The notes below the pieces were generated by a model. It was not told where the DNA came from. It saw nothing but the letters and a program-made list of their open reading frames with translations, and made no database searches. A stretch of 64,000 bases of DNA. Origin: Geothrix sp. SG200. Its GTDB lineage: Bacteria; Acidobacteriota; Holophagae; Holophagales; Holophagaceae. The stretch covers positions 1-64,000 of the forward strand of contig NZ_JAKZFR010000008.1 of NCBI RefSeq assembly GCF_022808935.1, written 5' to 3'. Of the stretch, positions 17,435-28,222 are shown piece after piece. Position 1 is the first letter of the stretch. Every line of letters starts with the position of its first letter. A program made the translations under genes and the position numbers.

Positions 17435-18154
17435 TCACTCCTCGCCCTTCCGCTGCTTCCCTTCCGGATCGAACTGGTAGCCCACGCTGCGGATGGTGTG
17501 GACCCAGCGGGGATGGTGGGCATCCAGCTCCATCACGCGGCGGATGCGGACGATGAAGTTGTCCACGGTGCGGCTGGTGGGGTAGGCGTCCTCGCCCCAG
17601 ACCTTGTCCAGGATGTCCGTGCGGCTCACCACCTGGCCGGGCCGCTCCATGAGCAGGCGGAGGATCATGCACTCCTTCATGCCCAGCTGGAAGGGGCCGT
17701 TGGGCCCCTCGCCGCAGTAGTTGTCGAAGTCCACCCAGTGGGCGCCGAAGGCCTGCCGGCTGCTCATCTCGCGGTTCTTGTACCAGGCCTCCCGCCGCAG
17801 GATGGCCCGCACCCGCAGCAGCAGCTCCTTCACCTGGAAGGGCTTGCCCAGGTAGTCGTCGGCGCCGGTCTCGAAGCCGTGCACGCGGTCGTCGTCCGTG
17901 TTCTTGGCCGTGAGGAAGAGGATGGGCGTGAAGTTCTTCGCCTCGCGCACCTTCTGGCAGATGGTGAAGCCGTCCATGCCCGGCAGCATCACGTCGAGGA
18001 TCACCAGATCGTAAGCCTCCGCCAGGATCTGCTTCAGGGCCTGGTCGCCGCGGGGAATCCAGGTGCAGGCGAGGCCCTCCAGCTCGAGGTTGAGCTTGAT
18101 GCCCTCGGCGAGGCTGAGTTCGTCTTCCACCAGCAGGATCTTGGGCTCGGGCAT
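17435..18154 (-). CDS. OmpR/PhoB-family response regulator
   Basis: A 239-aa transcription regulator. The receiver is at residues 1-120, with acidic pocket VEDE, phosphoacceptor LVILDVMLPGMDG, Thr/Lys switch residues FLTAKN and LGKPF. The winged-helix DNA-binding domain is at 130-235, with SRTDILDKVWGEDAYPTSRTV and IRSVGYQF. The ATG at 18154 has a GGAG ahead. No kinase is adjacent, so it is an orphan here. The direct-repeat site at 50.7 kb is the sort of sequence this family binds, but no link is shown. Confidence 0.92.
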   Translation of the reverse strand: MPEPKILLVEDELSLAEGIKLNLELEGLACTWIPRGDQALKQILAEAYDLVILDVMLPGMDGFTICQKVREAKNFTPILFLTAKNTDDDRVHGFETGADDYLGKPFQVKELLLRVRAILRREAWYKNREMSSRQAFGAHWVDFDNYCGEGPNGPFQLGMKECMILRLLMERPGQVVSRTDILDKVWGEDAYPTSRTVDNFIVRIRRVMELDAHHPRWVHTIRSVGYQFDPEGKQRKGEE

Positions 18155-18206
18155 GGCAAACTCCGGCAACTCGTTGATCCTACTAGAATAGGGGCCTGGA
18201 GCGCCC

Positions 18207-19157
18207 ATGGACCCGTATCTCAGCATCGTCATCCCCATCTACAACGAGGAGGAGAACATCCCCACGTTGTGGGCGCGCCTGTCCAAGGTGATGGCGGAGT
18301 CCTTCACGGACCCCTCGAAACCCTGGGAGGTCATCTTCACGGATGACGGCAGCCGCGACCGCAGCCTGGTCCTGCTGGTGGCCATCGCCAGGGAGGAACC
18401 CCGCGTGAAGGTCGTGGAGTTCAACCGGAACTATGGCCAGCACAGCGCCATCTTCGGCGCCTTCGCCGAGGTGCAAGGCCAGGTCGTCGTCACCCTGGAC
18501 GCGGACCTCCAGAACCCGCCCGAGGAGATCCCCAAGCTCGTGGCCAAAGTGGAGGAGGGCTACGACGTGGTGGGCGGCTGGCGCCAGGGCCGCCAGGCCA
18601 ACGACAGCTTCTTCCGCACCATGCCCAGCAAGATCGTCAACGCCGTCACCCGCAAGACCACGGGCGTGAAGCTCCACGACTACGGCTGCATGCTGCGGGC
18701 CTACAGCCGCGAGGTGGTGGACGCCATGCTGCTCTGCAAGGAGCGCTCGAGCTTCATCCCCGCCCTGGCCAACAGCTTCGCCAAGCGCATCACCGAGGTG
18801 CCCGTGGCCCATGCCGAGCGCGCCGCCGGCGAGAGCAAGTACGGCCTCTGGAAGCTCATCAACCTCCAGTTCGACCTGCTCACCAGCTTCAGCCTCATCC
18901 CCCTCCAGGCCCTCAGCGTCTTCGGCGTCGTCACGGCCGGCTTCGGCTTCATCCTCTTCCTGGGCCTGGTGGTCTACCGCTTCCTGCACCCCGAGGGCAC
19001 GGCCCAGGGCGTGTTCACCCTGTTCGCCATCCTCTTCTTCTTCGTGGGCTGCCAGTTCATCGCGTTCGGCCTGCTGGGCGAGTACATCGGCCGCATCTAC
19101 CAGGAAGTGCGCGACCGGCCCCGCTACATGGTGAAGAAGGTCCACCAGGCCAAGTAG
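18207..19157 (+). CDS. Family 2 glycosyltransferase, ArnC/DPM1-like
   Basis: A 316-aa membrane-anchored transferase that moves a sugar from a nucleotide donor to a polyprenyl phosphate. The GT2 domain is at residues 1-230: SIVIPIYNEEENI, FTDDGSRDRS, and the metal-binding DADLQNPPEEIPKL. Two membrane helices follow (about 232-256 and 268-292). ArnC (aminoarabinose on undecaprenyl phosphate) is the closest layout; the actual sugar is unknown. Three bases separate it from the following methyltransferase. Confidence 0.88.
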   Translation: MDPYLSIVIPIYNEEENIPTLWARLSKVMAESFTDPSKPWEVIFTDDGSRDRSLVLLVAIAREEPRVKVVEFNRNYGQHSAIFGAFAEVQGQVVVTLDADLQNPPEEIPKLVAKVEEGYDVVGGWRQGRQANDSFFRTMPSKIVNAVTRKTTGVKLHDYGCMLRAYSREVVDAMLLCKERSSFIPALANSFAKRITEVPVAHAERAAGESKYGLWKLINLQFDLLTSFSLIPLQALSVFGVVTAGFGFILFLGLVVYRFLHPEGTAQGVFTLFAILFFFVGCQFIAFGLLGEYIGRIYQEVRDRPRYMVKKVHQAK

Positions 19158-19160
19158 GCC

Positions 19161-19937
19161 ATGCCCTGGGACCCGGCCCAGTACCTCAGCTTCGGCTCCG
19201 AGCGCCTGCGTCCGGCCCTGGACCTGCTGGCGCAGGTGCCCCTGGAGGCTCCCCGCCTCGTGGTGGACCTGGGCTGCGGCCCCGGCCACGTCACGCGGAT
19301 CCTCCAGGCCCGCTGGCCTTCGGCCCGGGTGCTCGGGGTGGACCGGTCGCCGGACATGCTGTCCCGCGCTTCGACCGATGTCCCTGGGCCGGCCTGGCGG
19401 CAGGCGGACCTGGCCACGTGGGCGCCGGAAGCGCCGGTGGACCTGCTCTTTGCCAACGCCTCCCTGCATTGGCTGGAAGACCATGCGGCCCTCTTCCCTC
19501 GCCTGATGGGCTTTCTGAGCCCCGGTGGCTGTCTGGCGGTGCAGATGCCCCGCAACCATGACCGACCCTCCCACCAGGCGGCCTTCGCGGTGGCCGAGGA
19601 GGGCCCCTGGCGGGAGCGCCTCGTGCCGCGCCTCCGTCGCCAACCCGTGTCAGAACCCGAGACCTACCTGGAATGGCTCGCCCCGCGGGCCGCCACCCTC
19701 GACATCTGGGAGACCGACTACGTCCACCGCCTGGAGGGGCCCGAGCCTGTGGTCGCCTGGACGCGGGGCAGCCTGCTCGTGCCCCTGCTGGAGGCCCTGG
19801 AACCGGACGAGCGCGAGGCCTTTCTCGCGGCGTACCGGGACCGGCTGAGAAGGGCCTACCCGCCGGACGCCTCGGGTCGGACCACCTTCCGGTTCCGCCG
19901 GCTCTTCATCGTGGCCCGGCCTTCGGCTCTGGCCTAA
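19161..19937 (+). CDS. tam: Trans-aconitate methyltransferase-like
   Basis: A 258-aa class I SAM methyltransferase. The start (WDPAQYLSFGSERLRPALDLL) and the SAM site (VVDLGCGPGHVTRIL) align well with the Tam family, which esterifies trans-aconitate that would otherwise inhibit aconitase. ANASLHWLEDH near residue 95 is also typical. The gene overlaps the yacG stop by four bases in convergent orientation. Substrate by homology only. Confidence 0.85.
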   Translation: MPWDPAQYLSFGSERLRPALDLLAQVPLEAPRLVVDLGCGPGHVTRILQARWPSARVLGVDRSPDMLSRASTDVPGPAWRQADLATWAPEAPVDLLFANASLHWLEDHAALFPRLMGFLSPGGCLAVQMPRNHDRPSHQAAFAVAEEGPWRERLVPRLRRQPVSEPETYLEWLAPRAATLDIWETDYVHRLEGPEPVVAWTRGSLLVPLLEALEPDEREAFLAAYRDRLRRAYPPDASGRTTFRFRRLFIVARPSALA

Positions 19938-20125
19938 ACGCCCTCTTCCCCTTCGCCGCTCCAGCCTTCGCCGTCCTCCTCCTGGGGCTTCTCCGGGACG
20001 CGGTAGCTCTCGCTGGCCCAGGCACCCAGATCGCGGAGCCGGCAGCGCTCGGAGCAGAAGGGCTTGAAGGGGTTGCCCTCCCAGGCGGTGGGGGTGCGGC
20101 AGATGGGGCAGGGGCGAAGCGTCAT
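19934..20125 (-). CDS. yacG: DNA gyrase inhibitor YacG-type zinc protein
   Basis: A 63-aa protein with the YacG pattern: CPICRTPTAWEGNPFKPFCSERCRLRDLGAW. The four cysteines bind one zinc, and the FCSERC...DLG.W motif is diagnostic. E. coli YacG binds GyrB and inhibits gyrase. The C-terminal tail is acidic (EEDGEGWSGEGEEG), common in the family. Confidence 0.9.
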   Translation of the reverse strand: MTLRPCPICRTPTAWEGNPFKPFCSERCRLRDLGAWASESYRVPEKPQEEDGEGWSGEGEEGV

Positions 20126-20196
20126 GATGTCAGCATATCTCTTTGGAGTTCTCGATCAAACGCGAAGAAAATATGAGTGAAATTTTGAAGATCATG

Positions 20197-20224
20197 TTGA
20201 CAAGAAACGTCCATCTCCTATCCT
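20197..20224 (+). promoter_or_regulatory. Likely dnaK promoter
   Basis: TTGACA at 20197-20202 and TATCCT at 20219-20224 are separated by 16 bases, a good housekeeping-sigma match, 65 bases ahead of the dnaK ATG. No CIRCE element is present. The DNA just upstream is AT-rich compared with its surroundings. Confidence 0.6.
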
Positions 20225-20228
20225 CATA

Positions 20229-20259
20229 GGGTCAGGGTGGGCGCAACCCAGTCTGACCC
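20229..20259 (+). promoter_or_regulatory. Hairpin at the dnaK transcript 5' end
   Basis: GGGTCAG (20229-20235) pairs with CTGACCC (20253-20259), and TGGG (20238-20241) with CCCA (20247-20250), around the loop CGCAA. It would begin within a few bases of the predicted transcription start. It may be an operator, an mRNA stabiliser or a temperature-sensitive fold. Confidence 0.5.
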
Positions 20260-20288
20260 CCAAGAGCAGACCCCCCAGGAGGCACGAC

Positions 20289-22190
<1,902 letters not shown>

Positions 22191-22206
22191 TCCGCCGTAC
22201 AACATG

Positions 22207-22231
22207 GGGGGAGCTGCGGCTCCCCCTTTTT
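22207..22231 (+). terminator. Rho-independent terminator after dnaK
   Basis: The stem GGGGGAGC/GCTCCCCC (22207-22214 and 22219-22226) has a TGCG tetraloop and is followed by five T residues (22227-22231). Confidence 0.9.
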
Positions 22232-22245
22232 GTGGCTAGAAAAAA

Positions 22246-22266
22246 TCTTAGTGACATACACTAAAG
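22246..22266 (+). promoter_or_regulatory. HAIR-like inverted repeat before dnaJ
   Basis: TCTTAGT-N7-ACTAAAG has the layout of the HspR operator HAIR (CTTGAGT-N7-ACTCAAG), with 10 of 14 arm positions matching. The core TTAGTG-N5-CACTAA is a perfect inverted repeat. It ends two bases before the dnaJ ATG, and hspR is the next gene, so autoregulation is plausible. Confidence 0.45.
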
Positions 22267-22268
22267 CC

Positions 22269-23348
22269 ATGTCCCACCCCGACTACTACCAGATCCTGGG
22301 CGTGCCCCGGACGGCCTCCGACGAGGAGATCAAGCGGGCGTACCGGAAGCTGGCCCGCAAGCACCACCCGGACCTGAACCCGGGCGATGCCAAGGCGGAA
22401 GCCGAGTTCAAGAAGCTCTCCGAAGCCAACGAGGTGCTGTCGGACCCCGAGAAGCGGAAGAACTACGACACCTACGGCGATCCCAGCGGCCCCGGGGCCC
22501 AGGTGCCGCCGGGCTTCGAGCAGGGCGGGAGCTTTTCCTTCGAGGACATCTTCGGGGGCTTCGCGGGGGGCGGCTTCGGCGGGCGGCCCATGCGCCATGG
22601 CCCCGAGCGGGGCGAGGACCTGGTCCATACCGTGCGCCTGGGCTTCCGCGAGGCCTTCGAGGGCACGCGCCTGAGCCTGCGCGTGAACCGCTCCGAGCCC
22701 TGCCTGGCCTGCCGCGGCACCGGCGAGAGCTCCCGGAAGCAGGAGGTCTGCCGCACCTGCAACGGCAAGGGCAAGCTGGGCGGCGGCGGCGGCTTCCTTT
22801 CCTTCGGCCGCACCTGCCCCGACTGCCAGGGCCGCGGCACGCGGGCCCCGGCCTGTCCCGAGTGCGGGGGCGCGGGCCGGCATCCCCGCCAGGAGACCGT
22901 CACCATCGCCATCCCGGCCGGCGTGGAGGACGGTGCGAAGCTGCGCGTGGCGGGCAAAGGCGAGGCGGGCCGCCGCGGCGGCGGACCCGGCGACCTCTAC
23001 CTGCAGATCAGCATGGAAGCGGACGCCCGCTTCGAGCGCAAGGGGCCCAACCTCTACGTGAAGCTGCCCGTCAGTTTCTCCGAGGCCGCCCTGGGGGCCA
23101 AGGTGGAGGTCCCTACGCCGGAGGGCCACCAGACCATCAAGGTGCCCCCGGGCACCCAGACCGGCGCCAGGCTGCGGCTCAAGGGCCAGGGCATGCCCAT
23201 CCCGCGAGGCACCCAGCGGGGCGACCTCATCGCGGAGGTGGCCGTGGTGACGCCCCAGATCCAGGATGAGCGCAGCAAGGAGCTCCTCCGCGAGCTGGCG
23301 GAGCTGAACGACGCGGACGTGCGCAAGCAGCGAGGACATCATGGCTAA
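22269..23348 (+). CDS. dnaJ: Hsp40 co-chaperone DnaJ
   Basis: A 359-aa type I DnaJ. The J domain (1-70) has the HPD motif in [11 protein letters not shown] Gly/Phe-rich linker includes [15 protein letters not shown]. The zinc region (about 140-205) has all four CxxCxGxG repeats: [24 protein letters not shown] and CPECGGAG. The C-terminal peptide-binding domains follow. ATG at 22269 is preferred to an upstream in-frame start that would read through the terminator. It overlaps hspR by eight bases. Confidence 0.96.
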   Translation: MSHPDYYQILGVPRTASDEEIKRAYRKLARKHHPDLNPGDAKAEAEFKKLSEANEVLSDPEKRKNYDTYGDPSGPGAQVPPGFEQGGSFSFEDIFGGFAGGGFGGRPMRHGPERGEDLVHTVRLGFREAFEGTRLSLRVNRSEPCLACRGTGESSRKQEVCRTCNGKGKLGGGGGFLSFGRTCPDCQGRGTRAPACPECGGAGRHPRQETVTIAIPAGVEDGAKLRVAGKGEAGRRGGGPGDLYLQISMEADARFERKGPNLYVKLPVSFSEAALGAKVEVPTPEGHQTIKVPPGTQTGARLRLKGQGMPIPRGTQRGDLIAEVAVVTPQIQDERSKELLRELAELNDADVRKQRGHHG

Positions 23349-23715
23349 AGATCCGCGCCTCGGCGCCTACATGATCGGCGTGGTGTCCATGCGGTACGGC
23401 GTGCATCCCCAGACCCTGCGCCTCTACGAGCGGGAGGGCCTGCTCACGCCCAGCCGCACCGAAGGCAAGACCCGCCTCTACAGCGACGAGGACCTCGAGC
23501 GCCTGGAGTTCATCCTCAACCTCACGCGGGACCTGGGTGTCAACCTGGCCGGCGTGGAAGTGGTGCTCACCCTGCGGGACCGCCTCAATCGCATGCAGGA
23601 GGACCTGGAGCGCCTGGCCCAGGCCCTGGAGGCCGCGGGCGTGAAGGACGTGCCCCGGCCGGCGAGCGGCACGGGCCTGGTGAAGCTCACGCCCCACGGG
23701 CTGCGCAAGCGCTGA
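23341..23715 (+). CDS. hspR: MerR-family heat-shock repressor HspR
   Basis: A 124-aa regulator. The winged-helix MerR domain has [27 protein letters not shown], and [17 protein letters not shown] plus [13 protein letters not shown] match HspR rather than metal-sensing MerR proteins. The C-terminus lacks metal-binding Cys. HspR typically represses dnaK/dnaJ/clpB with DnaK as corepressor. Here it lies in an operon behind dnaJ, and a HAIR-like site lies at the dnaJ start. Confidence 0.9.
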   Translation: MAKDPRLGAYMIGVVSMRYGVHPQTLRLYEREGLLTPSRTEGKTRLYSDEDLERLEFILNLTRDLGVNLAGVEVVLTLRDRLNRMQEDLERLAQALEAAGVKDVPRPASGTGLVKLTPHGLRKR

Positions 23716-23781
23716 AGCCGATCGCAGTTGCCCTGGGGGCGCGGATCGCTTGCTATGCTGGTTCCTCCCCCAAGGTGTTCC

Positions 23782-24648
23782 GTGCCCCTCCGGCATCTCG
23801 AAGAGCGTTCGCTCGACAAGTACTTCGACTCCATCCGCCACCTGCCCCTGCTGACGGCGGAGGAGGAGCGGATCAACGGGCGCCTGTGGCAGAACGACCG
23901 CAACCCGGAGGGCCTCCGCAAGCTCGTCGAGGGCAACCTCCGCTTCGTGGTGAAGGAGGCGCGGAAGTTCGAGGGCATGGGACTGGACCTGCTGGACCTC
24001 ATCAGCGAGGGCAACCTGGGCCTCATCGAGGCCGCCAAGCGCTTCGATCCCGAGCGGCAGAACAAGTTCCTCACCTACGCCTCCTGGTGGGTGCGGCAGG
24101 CCATCTTCCACGCGCTGGCCGAGCACGGGAACAAGATCCGCCTGCCCCAGAAGGTGGCGGGCCACCTGGTGCACCTGAACCGCGTCACCCAGCGGCTGAG
24201 CCAGTCCCTGGGCCGGGTGCCCATGCTCCAGGAGATCGCGGACGCCGCCAACCTCACGGTGGAAGAGGTGGAGCGCCTCCAGCTCCTCCAGCAGACCACG
24301 TCCACGGTCTCCACCGAGCAGGGCCTGGGCGACTCCGACCTCACCGTGGGCGACAGCCTGGAGCAGGAGGTGGAGCCCTCCGCCATGCACACGCTGGACC
24401 AGGAGGCCTTCCTGGAGCAGATCGAGGCCAGCCTCCAGACCCTCAGCGAGAAGGAGCGCAAGATCATCTCCCTGCACTTCGGGCTGGGGGGCCAGGAGCC
24501 CCTGACCCTCGAGCAGATCGGCAAGCAGTTCAACCCGCCCATCTCCCGGGAGCGGGTGCGGCAGCTGGAGGAGCGGGCCTTCTCCCGCATCCGCGAGCGG
24601 CGCCGCGAGGTCCTGGGAGGCTTCCTGCGCGGCGGGGACGGGCCATGA
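23782..24648 (+). CDS. Sigma-70 family RNA polymerase sigma factor
   Basis: A 288-aa sigma factor with regions 1.2 (LDKYFDSIRHLPLLTAEEE), 2 (DLLDLISEGNLGLIEAAKRFDPERQNKFLTYASWWVRQ), 3 and 4 (LSEKERKIISLHFGLGG, then PISRERVRQLEERAFSRIR). It lacks region 1.1 and the large non-conserved insert of the primary sigma, so it is a group 2/RpoH-like alternative sigma. The GTG at 23782 follows AAGGTG; an ATG at 23755 is possible. Its position after hspR suggests a heat-shock or stress role, which is inference. Confidence 0.88.
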   Translation: MPLRHLEERSLDKYFDSIRHLPLLTAEEERINGRLWQNDRNPEGLRKLVEGNLRFVVKEARKFEGMGLDLLDLISEGNLGLIEAAKRFDPERQNKFLTYASWWVRQAIFHALAEHGNKIRLPQKVAGHLVHLNRVTQRLSQSLGRVPMLQEIADAANLTVEEVERLQLLQQTTSTVSTEQGLGDSDLTVGDSLEQEVEPSAMHTLDQEAFLEQIEASLQTLSEKERKIISLHFGLGGQEPLTLEQIGKQFNPPISRERVRQLEERAFSRIRERRREVLGGFLRGGDGP

Positions 24649-24661
24649 CGGGGAGCCGGAC

Positions 24662-25555
24662 ATGGTGAAGGGCCGCCCCGACTGCCCCCACTGCCAGGGG
24701 CAGGGCCTCATCTTCGATCCGGATCCCCAGAAGCCGGTGCGGGTCTGCGGCTGCACGGCCGACCTGGCGCCGGACGCGGAGACCCTGGGCCTTCCCGCCC
24801 GCTACCGCGAGGCGGATTTCACCCGCTTCTGGAAGTGGTGGAACAACGCCCAGGCCAGCGGGGCCCGGTCCATGCTGGAGCGCGTGCCGGACCTGGAGGA
24901 GTGGCTGGCCCGGCCCGAGGAGGAGGTGGGGCCCATCCCCTTCCGGGACGACTTGGCCCGGCTCCTCGCGGCCCTCCGCAAGCGCCCCGAGCACGGCATC
25001 CGCCCCGCGGGCGCCGAGGCCCTGTCCCAGTGGGCCACCACCGGCAAGCACAAGTTCCGCCACGGCTGGGAGCTGTGGTGGATCCATGGGTCCGCCCAGA
25101 GCGGCCGAAGCACCCTGGCCGCCGCCGCCCTGAGGGCCTGGACCGAGCGCACGGGCCGGGGCGGGCGCTTCGTCTCCGTGCGGACCCTCAGCCAGAGCAT
25201 CAAGGACGCCTACTACGACATCCGCAGCTTCCAGAACCAGGCCTTCCAGAGCGTGCGCGACCTCATCGAGCCCCTCCAGGACCCGCCCCTCCTGGTGCTG
25301 GACGACTGGGACCGCATGGACTCGGACCTCCGCGTGGCCGCGGCCCTGGCGCAGCTGCTCGACCACCGCTACAGCGAAGAGCTGCCCACCGTCCTCACGG
25401 CGGCCGGCCCGCCTGAGGCCCTGGACCGCCGGGAGAACCACCCCCTGGCCCGGCTGGAGGATGGCAGCCTGATGGAGCGGCTGCGGGGCGCCGAGCGCGT
25501 GGAGATGGTGCCGGCCCTGAAGCCATGGATCGATCGCGCGGGCGCGGACAGGTGA
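24662..25555 (+). CDS. DnaC/IstB-like AAA+ ATPase with altered Walker A
   Basis: A 297-aa protein. The N-terminal zinc-like part has CPHCQGQG and VRVCGCTAD, in the style of DnaC/DnaI. The ATPase core starts with IHGSAQSGRSTLAAAAL, where the Walker A Lys is replaced by Arg. The Walker B is LLVLDDWDRMD. The C-terminal sensor region is less clear. DnaC/DnaI load the replicative helicase, but the position between a sigma factor and an exporter is unusual. Start has GGGGAG seven bases ahead. ATP hydrolysis may be lost. Confidence 0.7.
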   Translation: MVKGRPDCPHCQGQGLIFDPDPQKPVRVCGCTADLAPDAETLGLPARYREADFTRFWKWWNNAQASGARSMLERVPDLEEWLARPEEEVGPIPFRDDLARLLAALRKRPEHGIRPAGAEALSQWATTGKHKFRHGWELWWIHGSAQSGRSTLAAAALRAWTERTGRGGRFVSVRTLSQSIKDAYYDIRSFQNQAFQSVRDLIEPLQDPPLLVLDDWDRMDSDLRVAAALAQLLDHRYSEELPTVLTAAGPPEALDRRENHPLARLEDGSLMERLRGAERVEMVPALKPWIDRAGADR

Positions 25556-28116
25556 TGAAGACCCTGCTGCGCGGCCTGCTCCGCCTGCACCTGTCCCGGT
25601 CCCGGGGACTCTGGATCCTCACGGCGGGCCTGACGCTGGCCCTGGGCTGGGGCACCCTGCGCGTGGAGCGGGCCCTCGACCTGATGAGCCTGCTGCCCTC
25701 GGAGCATCCCGCCGTGCGGGCCAACCTGGAGGCCGGTGTCGGCCAGCAGGAGCTGATCTGGCTGGTGGCCGAGGGGAACTCGGCCGACCTGGAGGCCCGG
25801 CGCGCCTGGGCCGAGGGCCTGGTGGACCGCCTGCTCACCAAGGGCGACCTGCCCCTCAACGGGCTGGCCGCCGAGGGCCGCCTGTCCGATCCCATCCCCG
25901 TGCCCGGGCCGGGCGGCGTGAGCCCCTGGCCCGCGCTCCTGGCCGTGGGGGCCATCACCGAAGGTGATGCGGCCGTGAGCCGGCTCACCACGGAAACCCT
26001 CTATTCCCTGGCCCCGGCCTGGCTGGGCGACCGCCTGGAGCCCCTCCGGGATCCGGCGGAAGTGAAGCGCCGCCTGGAAGCCACCGCCCGGGCCCTGGGC
26101 TCGCCGGAGCCGCTCGCGGCGGCCCTGGCGCGGCTGGATCCGCTGGGCCTGCGGACCCTCGCCCCCCAGAACGGCGAGGGCATGGCCAAGGCCGTGCAGC
26201 TGGGCCGCGCCTTCACCCTGCGCATGCGGACCGGCTACCTGGAGACGAAGGATGGCCGCTTCGTCCTGGTGCCCCTGGTGGCGAGCTTTCCCGCCTCGGA
26301 CGTGAAGGCCACCACCCGGGTCCTGGCCTGGCTGGGACGGGGCGCCGAGGGGCCCCTGCCTCCGGCCGCGGCCCTGAAGGCGGTGGAGGCGGCCCTGACC
26401 CCCCGGGCCGACCGGCCCTTCGCCCTCCAGGTGACGGGCGCCCATGCCATCACCGCCTGGGAGTCCCACCGGCTCACGGGCGAGGTGCTCCTCAGCCTGG
26501 CCCTCAGCTTCGTCCTCATCGGCCTCGTGTACTGGCTGGGCTTCCGCACCCTTGCCGGCTACGGCTTCGTCATGGGGCCCCTGCTCGTGGGCATGGTGTG
26601 GGCCCTGGGTCTCACGGGCTGGATCCTGGGGCGCGTCAACCTCATGGCCGCGGGCTTCGGCGCGGTGCTGCTGGGCGTGGGCGACGACGTGGGCATCATG
26701 CTCTTCAGCCGCTACCGCGAGGAGCGCCGGGCGGGACGGGCCAAGGCGCGGGCCCTGCGGGCCGCGATGCTGGGCACGGGCCCCGGCGTGGTGGCCGGCG
26801 CCCTGGCGACGGCCCTGGCCTTCCTAGCCCTGGCCTTCGCGCCCTTCCCAGGCATCCGGGACCTGGGGCTCACCACGGGCCTCGGCCTGCTGGCCTGCCT
26901 GGCCGCCACCTTCCTGGTGATGCCCCCCATGCTGATGGGGCTGGACCGGGGCCGGGGCACCTTCGCCCCGGGGCCGCCCCCGCCCCGGCCCCGCCGCCGA
27001 GTCTGGGCCCCCTGGGCCGCCCTGGCCCTGCTGGTCCTGGCGCTGGCGGGCGCGCCCCGTACCCGCTGGGAGGAGGACCTCCGGCGCTTCCGGGCCCAGG
27101 GGAACCCGGCCCTCACCCTCCAGGCGCGGCTGACGAAGACCCTCGGCGCCAGCCTCCAGCCCCTGGCCCTCCAGATTCCGCTGGATGACCCGGACCGGCT
27201 CCCGGCCCGGTGGAACCGGCTGAGCCCCATCCTCCGCGAGGCGGGCCTGCCCGTGCCCGACTGGCAGAGCCTCGACCCGGAGCTGCAGCACGCCCTGGGT
27301 TCGGAGACCTGGCGGCACCAGGTGCTGGAGGCCGCCGCCAAGGCGGGACTGGACCCGGCGGGGCTGGAGGGGCCCCTGTCGGCCCTGGCCGTTGCCGCGG
27401 TGGATCCTTCCCAGCCCGTGCGGGCGCTCCAGGTCCTGCTGCCCCGGTCCACGCCCACCCCGGAGGGCCACCATCCCTGGACCCTCTGGGACCACCTGCG
27501 CCAGGGATCGGCGCCCGCTCCCCTGGCCCCGGCCCTGACGGTCCCCATCCGGCTGGATGAGGCCTCCCTGCTCCGGCTCACGCCGGAGGTCGAAGCGGCC
27601 GGCGGGCGCTTCGTGGGCACCCAGCCCCTCTTCCGCGTGGTGAAGGGCATCGCCCGCGATACCGTGCGGGAGGCCGTGTTTCTGGCCCTGGCGGGGATTT
27701 TCGCCGTCATCGCCTTCTTCGGCCGCAGCCTGCGCTTCGCCCTGCTGGCTCTGGTGCCCCTGGCGGCCAGCCAGGCGGGGGCCCTGGGCGCCCTGGGCTG
27801 GACCGGGGAGCCCCTGACCTTCCTGTCGCTCATGGCCATCCCCATCGCCCTGGGCGTGAGCGTGGACACGGCCTTCAACCTCCTGCACCGGGCCCGGGGC
27901 GAAGCCGACGCCCCGGAGCGCGTGGCCCGCGTGAACGCCGTCTGCGCCGGCACCACCCTGGCGGGCTTCGGCGGCATGGTCTTCAGCGGCTACCGCGGCC
28001 TTCGGGGCCTGGGCCTGGCCTGCCTGGGCGGCGTGGCCCTGGCCCTGGTCCTCACCCAGTGGCTGCTGCCGGTGCTGCTGGAGAAGTGGCCCCTGGGGGC
28101 TGGGGGAAGGAAATGA
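25555..28116 (+). CDS. MMPL/RND-superfamily membrane exporter
   Basis: An 853-aa protein with the RND two-fold layout: one membrane helix near the N-terminus, a soluble loop (about 45-310), a five-helix bundle (about 310-470, with GVGDDVGIMLFSRYREER as the conserved proton-relay region), a second soluble loop (500-690) and a final bundle (about 700-845, with GVSVDTAFNLLHRARGE). It resembles the MMPL/HpnN-like lipid exporters. The ATG shares one base with the preceding TGA. It is the last gene of the dnaJ-hspR-sigma run. Cargo unknown, perhaps a lipid. Confidence 0.88.
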   Translation: MKTLLRGLLRLHLSRSRGLWILTAGLTLALGWGTLRVERALDLMSLLPSEHPAVRANLEAGVGQQELIWLVAEGNSADLEARRAWAEGLVDRLLTKGDLPLNGLAAEGRLSDPIPVPGPGGVSPWPALLAVGAITEGDAAVSRLTTETLYSLAPAWLGDRLEPLRDPAEVKRRLEATARALGSPEPLAAALARLDPLGLRTLAPQNGEGMAKAVQLGRAFTLRMRTGYLETKDGRFVLVPLVASFPASDVKATTRVLAWLGRGAEGPLPPAAALKAVEAALTPRADRPFALQVTGAHAITAWESHRLTGEVLLSLALSFVLIGLVYWLGFRTLAGYGFVMGPLLVGMVWALGLTGWILGRVNLMAAGFGAVLLGVGDDVGIMLFSRYREERRAGRAKARALRAAMLGTGPGVVAGALATALAFLALAFAPFPGIRDLGLTTGLGLLACLAATFLVMPPMLMGLDRGRGTFAPGPPPPRPRRRVWAPWAALALLVLALAGAPRTRWEEDLRRFRAQGNPALTLQARLTKTLGASLQPLALQIPLDDPDRLPARWNRLSPILREAGLPVPDWQSLDPELQHALGSETWRHQVLEAAAKAGLDPAGLEGPLSALAVAAVDPSQPVRALQVLLPRSTPTPEGHHPWTLWDHLRQGSAPAPLAPALTVPIRLDEASLLRLTPEVEAAGGRFVGTQPLFRVVKGIARDTVREAVFLALAGIFAVIAFFGRSLRFALLALVPLAASQAGALGALGWTGEPLTFLSLMAIPIALGVSVDTAFNLLHRARGEADAPERVARVNAVCAGTTLAGFGGMVFSGYRGLRGLGLACLGGVALALVLTQWLLPVLLEKWPLGAGGRK

Positions 28117-28133
28117 AGAAACTGAACACCGGA

Positions 28134-28206
28134 GATGGACGGAGATGAACGGAGATCAGGCGGATCTTTTTATCTCTGTTCATCTCCGTTCATCCCTGGC
28201 TTTTTT
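28134..28206 (+). repeat. Long hairpin repeat after the MMPL gene
   Basis: Arms 28134-28156 and 28172-28194 pair over 23 positions with two non-Watson-Crick pairs and a 15-base loop, followed by a T-tract (28201-28206). Sequence is of the GATGAAC-GGAGAT type, and is related to repeats at 29297 and 32721. It probably works as a terminator. Confidence 0.7.
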
Positions 28207-28222
28207 CTCGTCGAGGTAATCC

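Noticed and set aside
20126-20288. CIRCE or HAIR operator upstream of dnaK
   Set aside because: No TTAGCACTC-N9-GAGTGCTAA and no pair of HAIR half-sites at N7 spacing was found.
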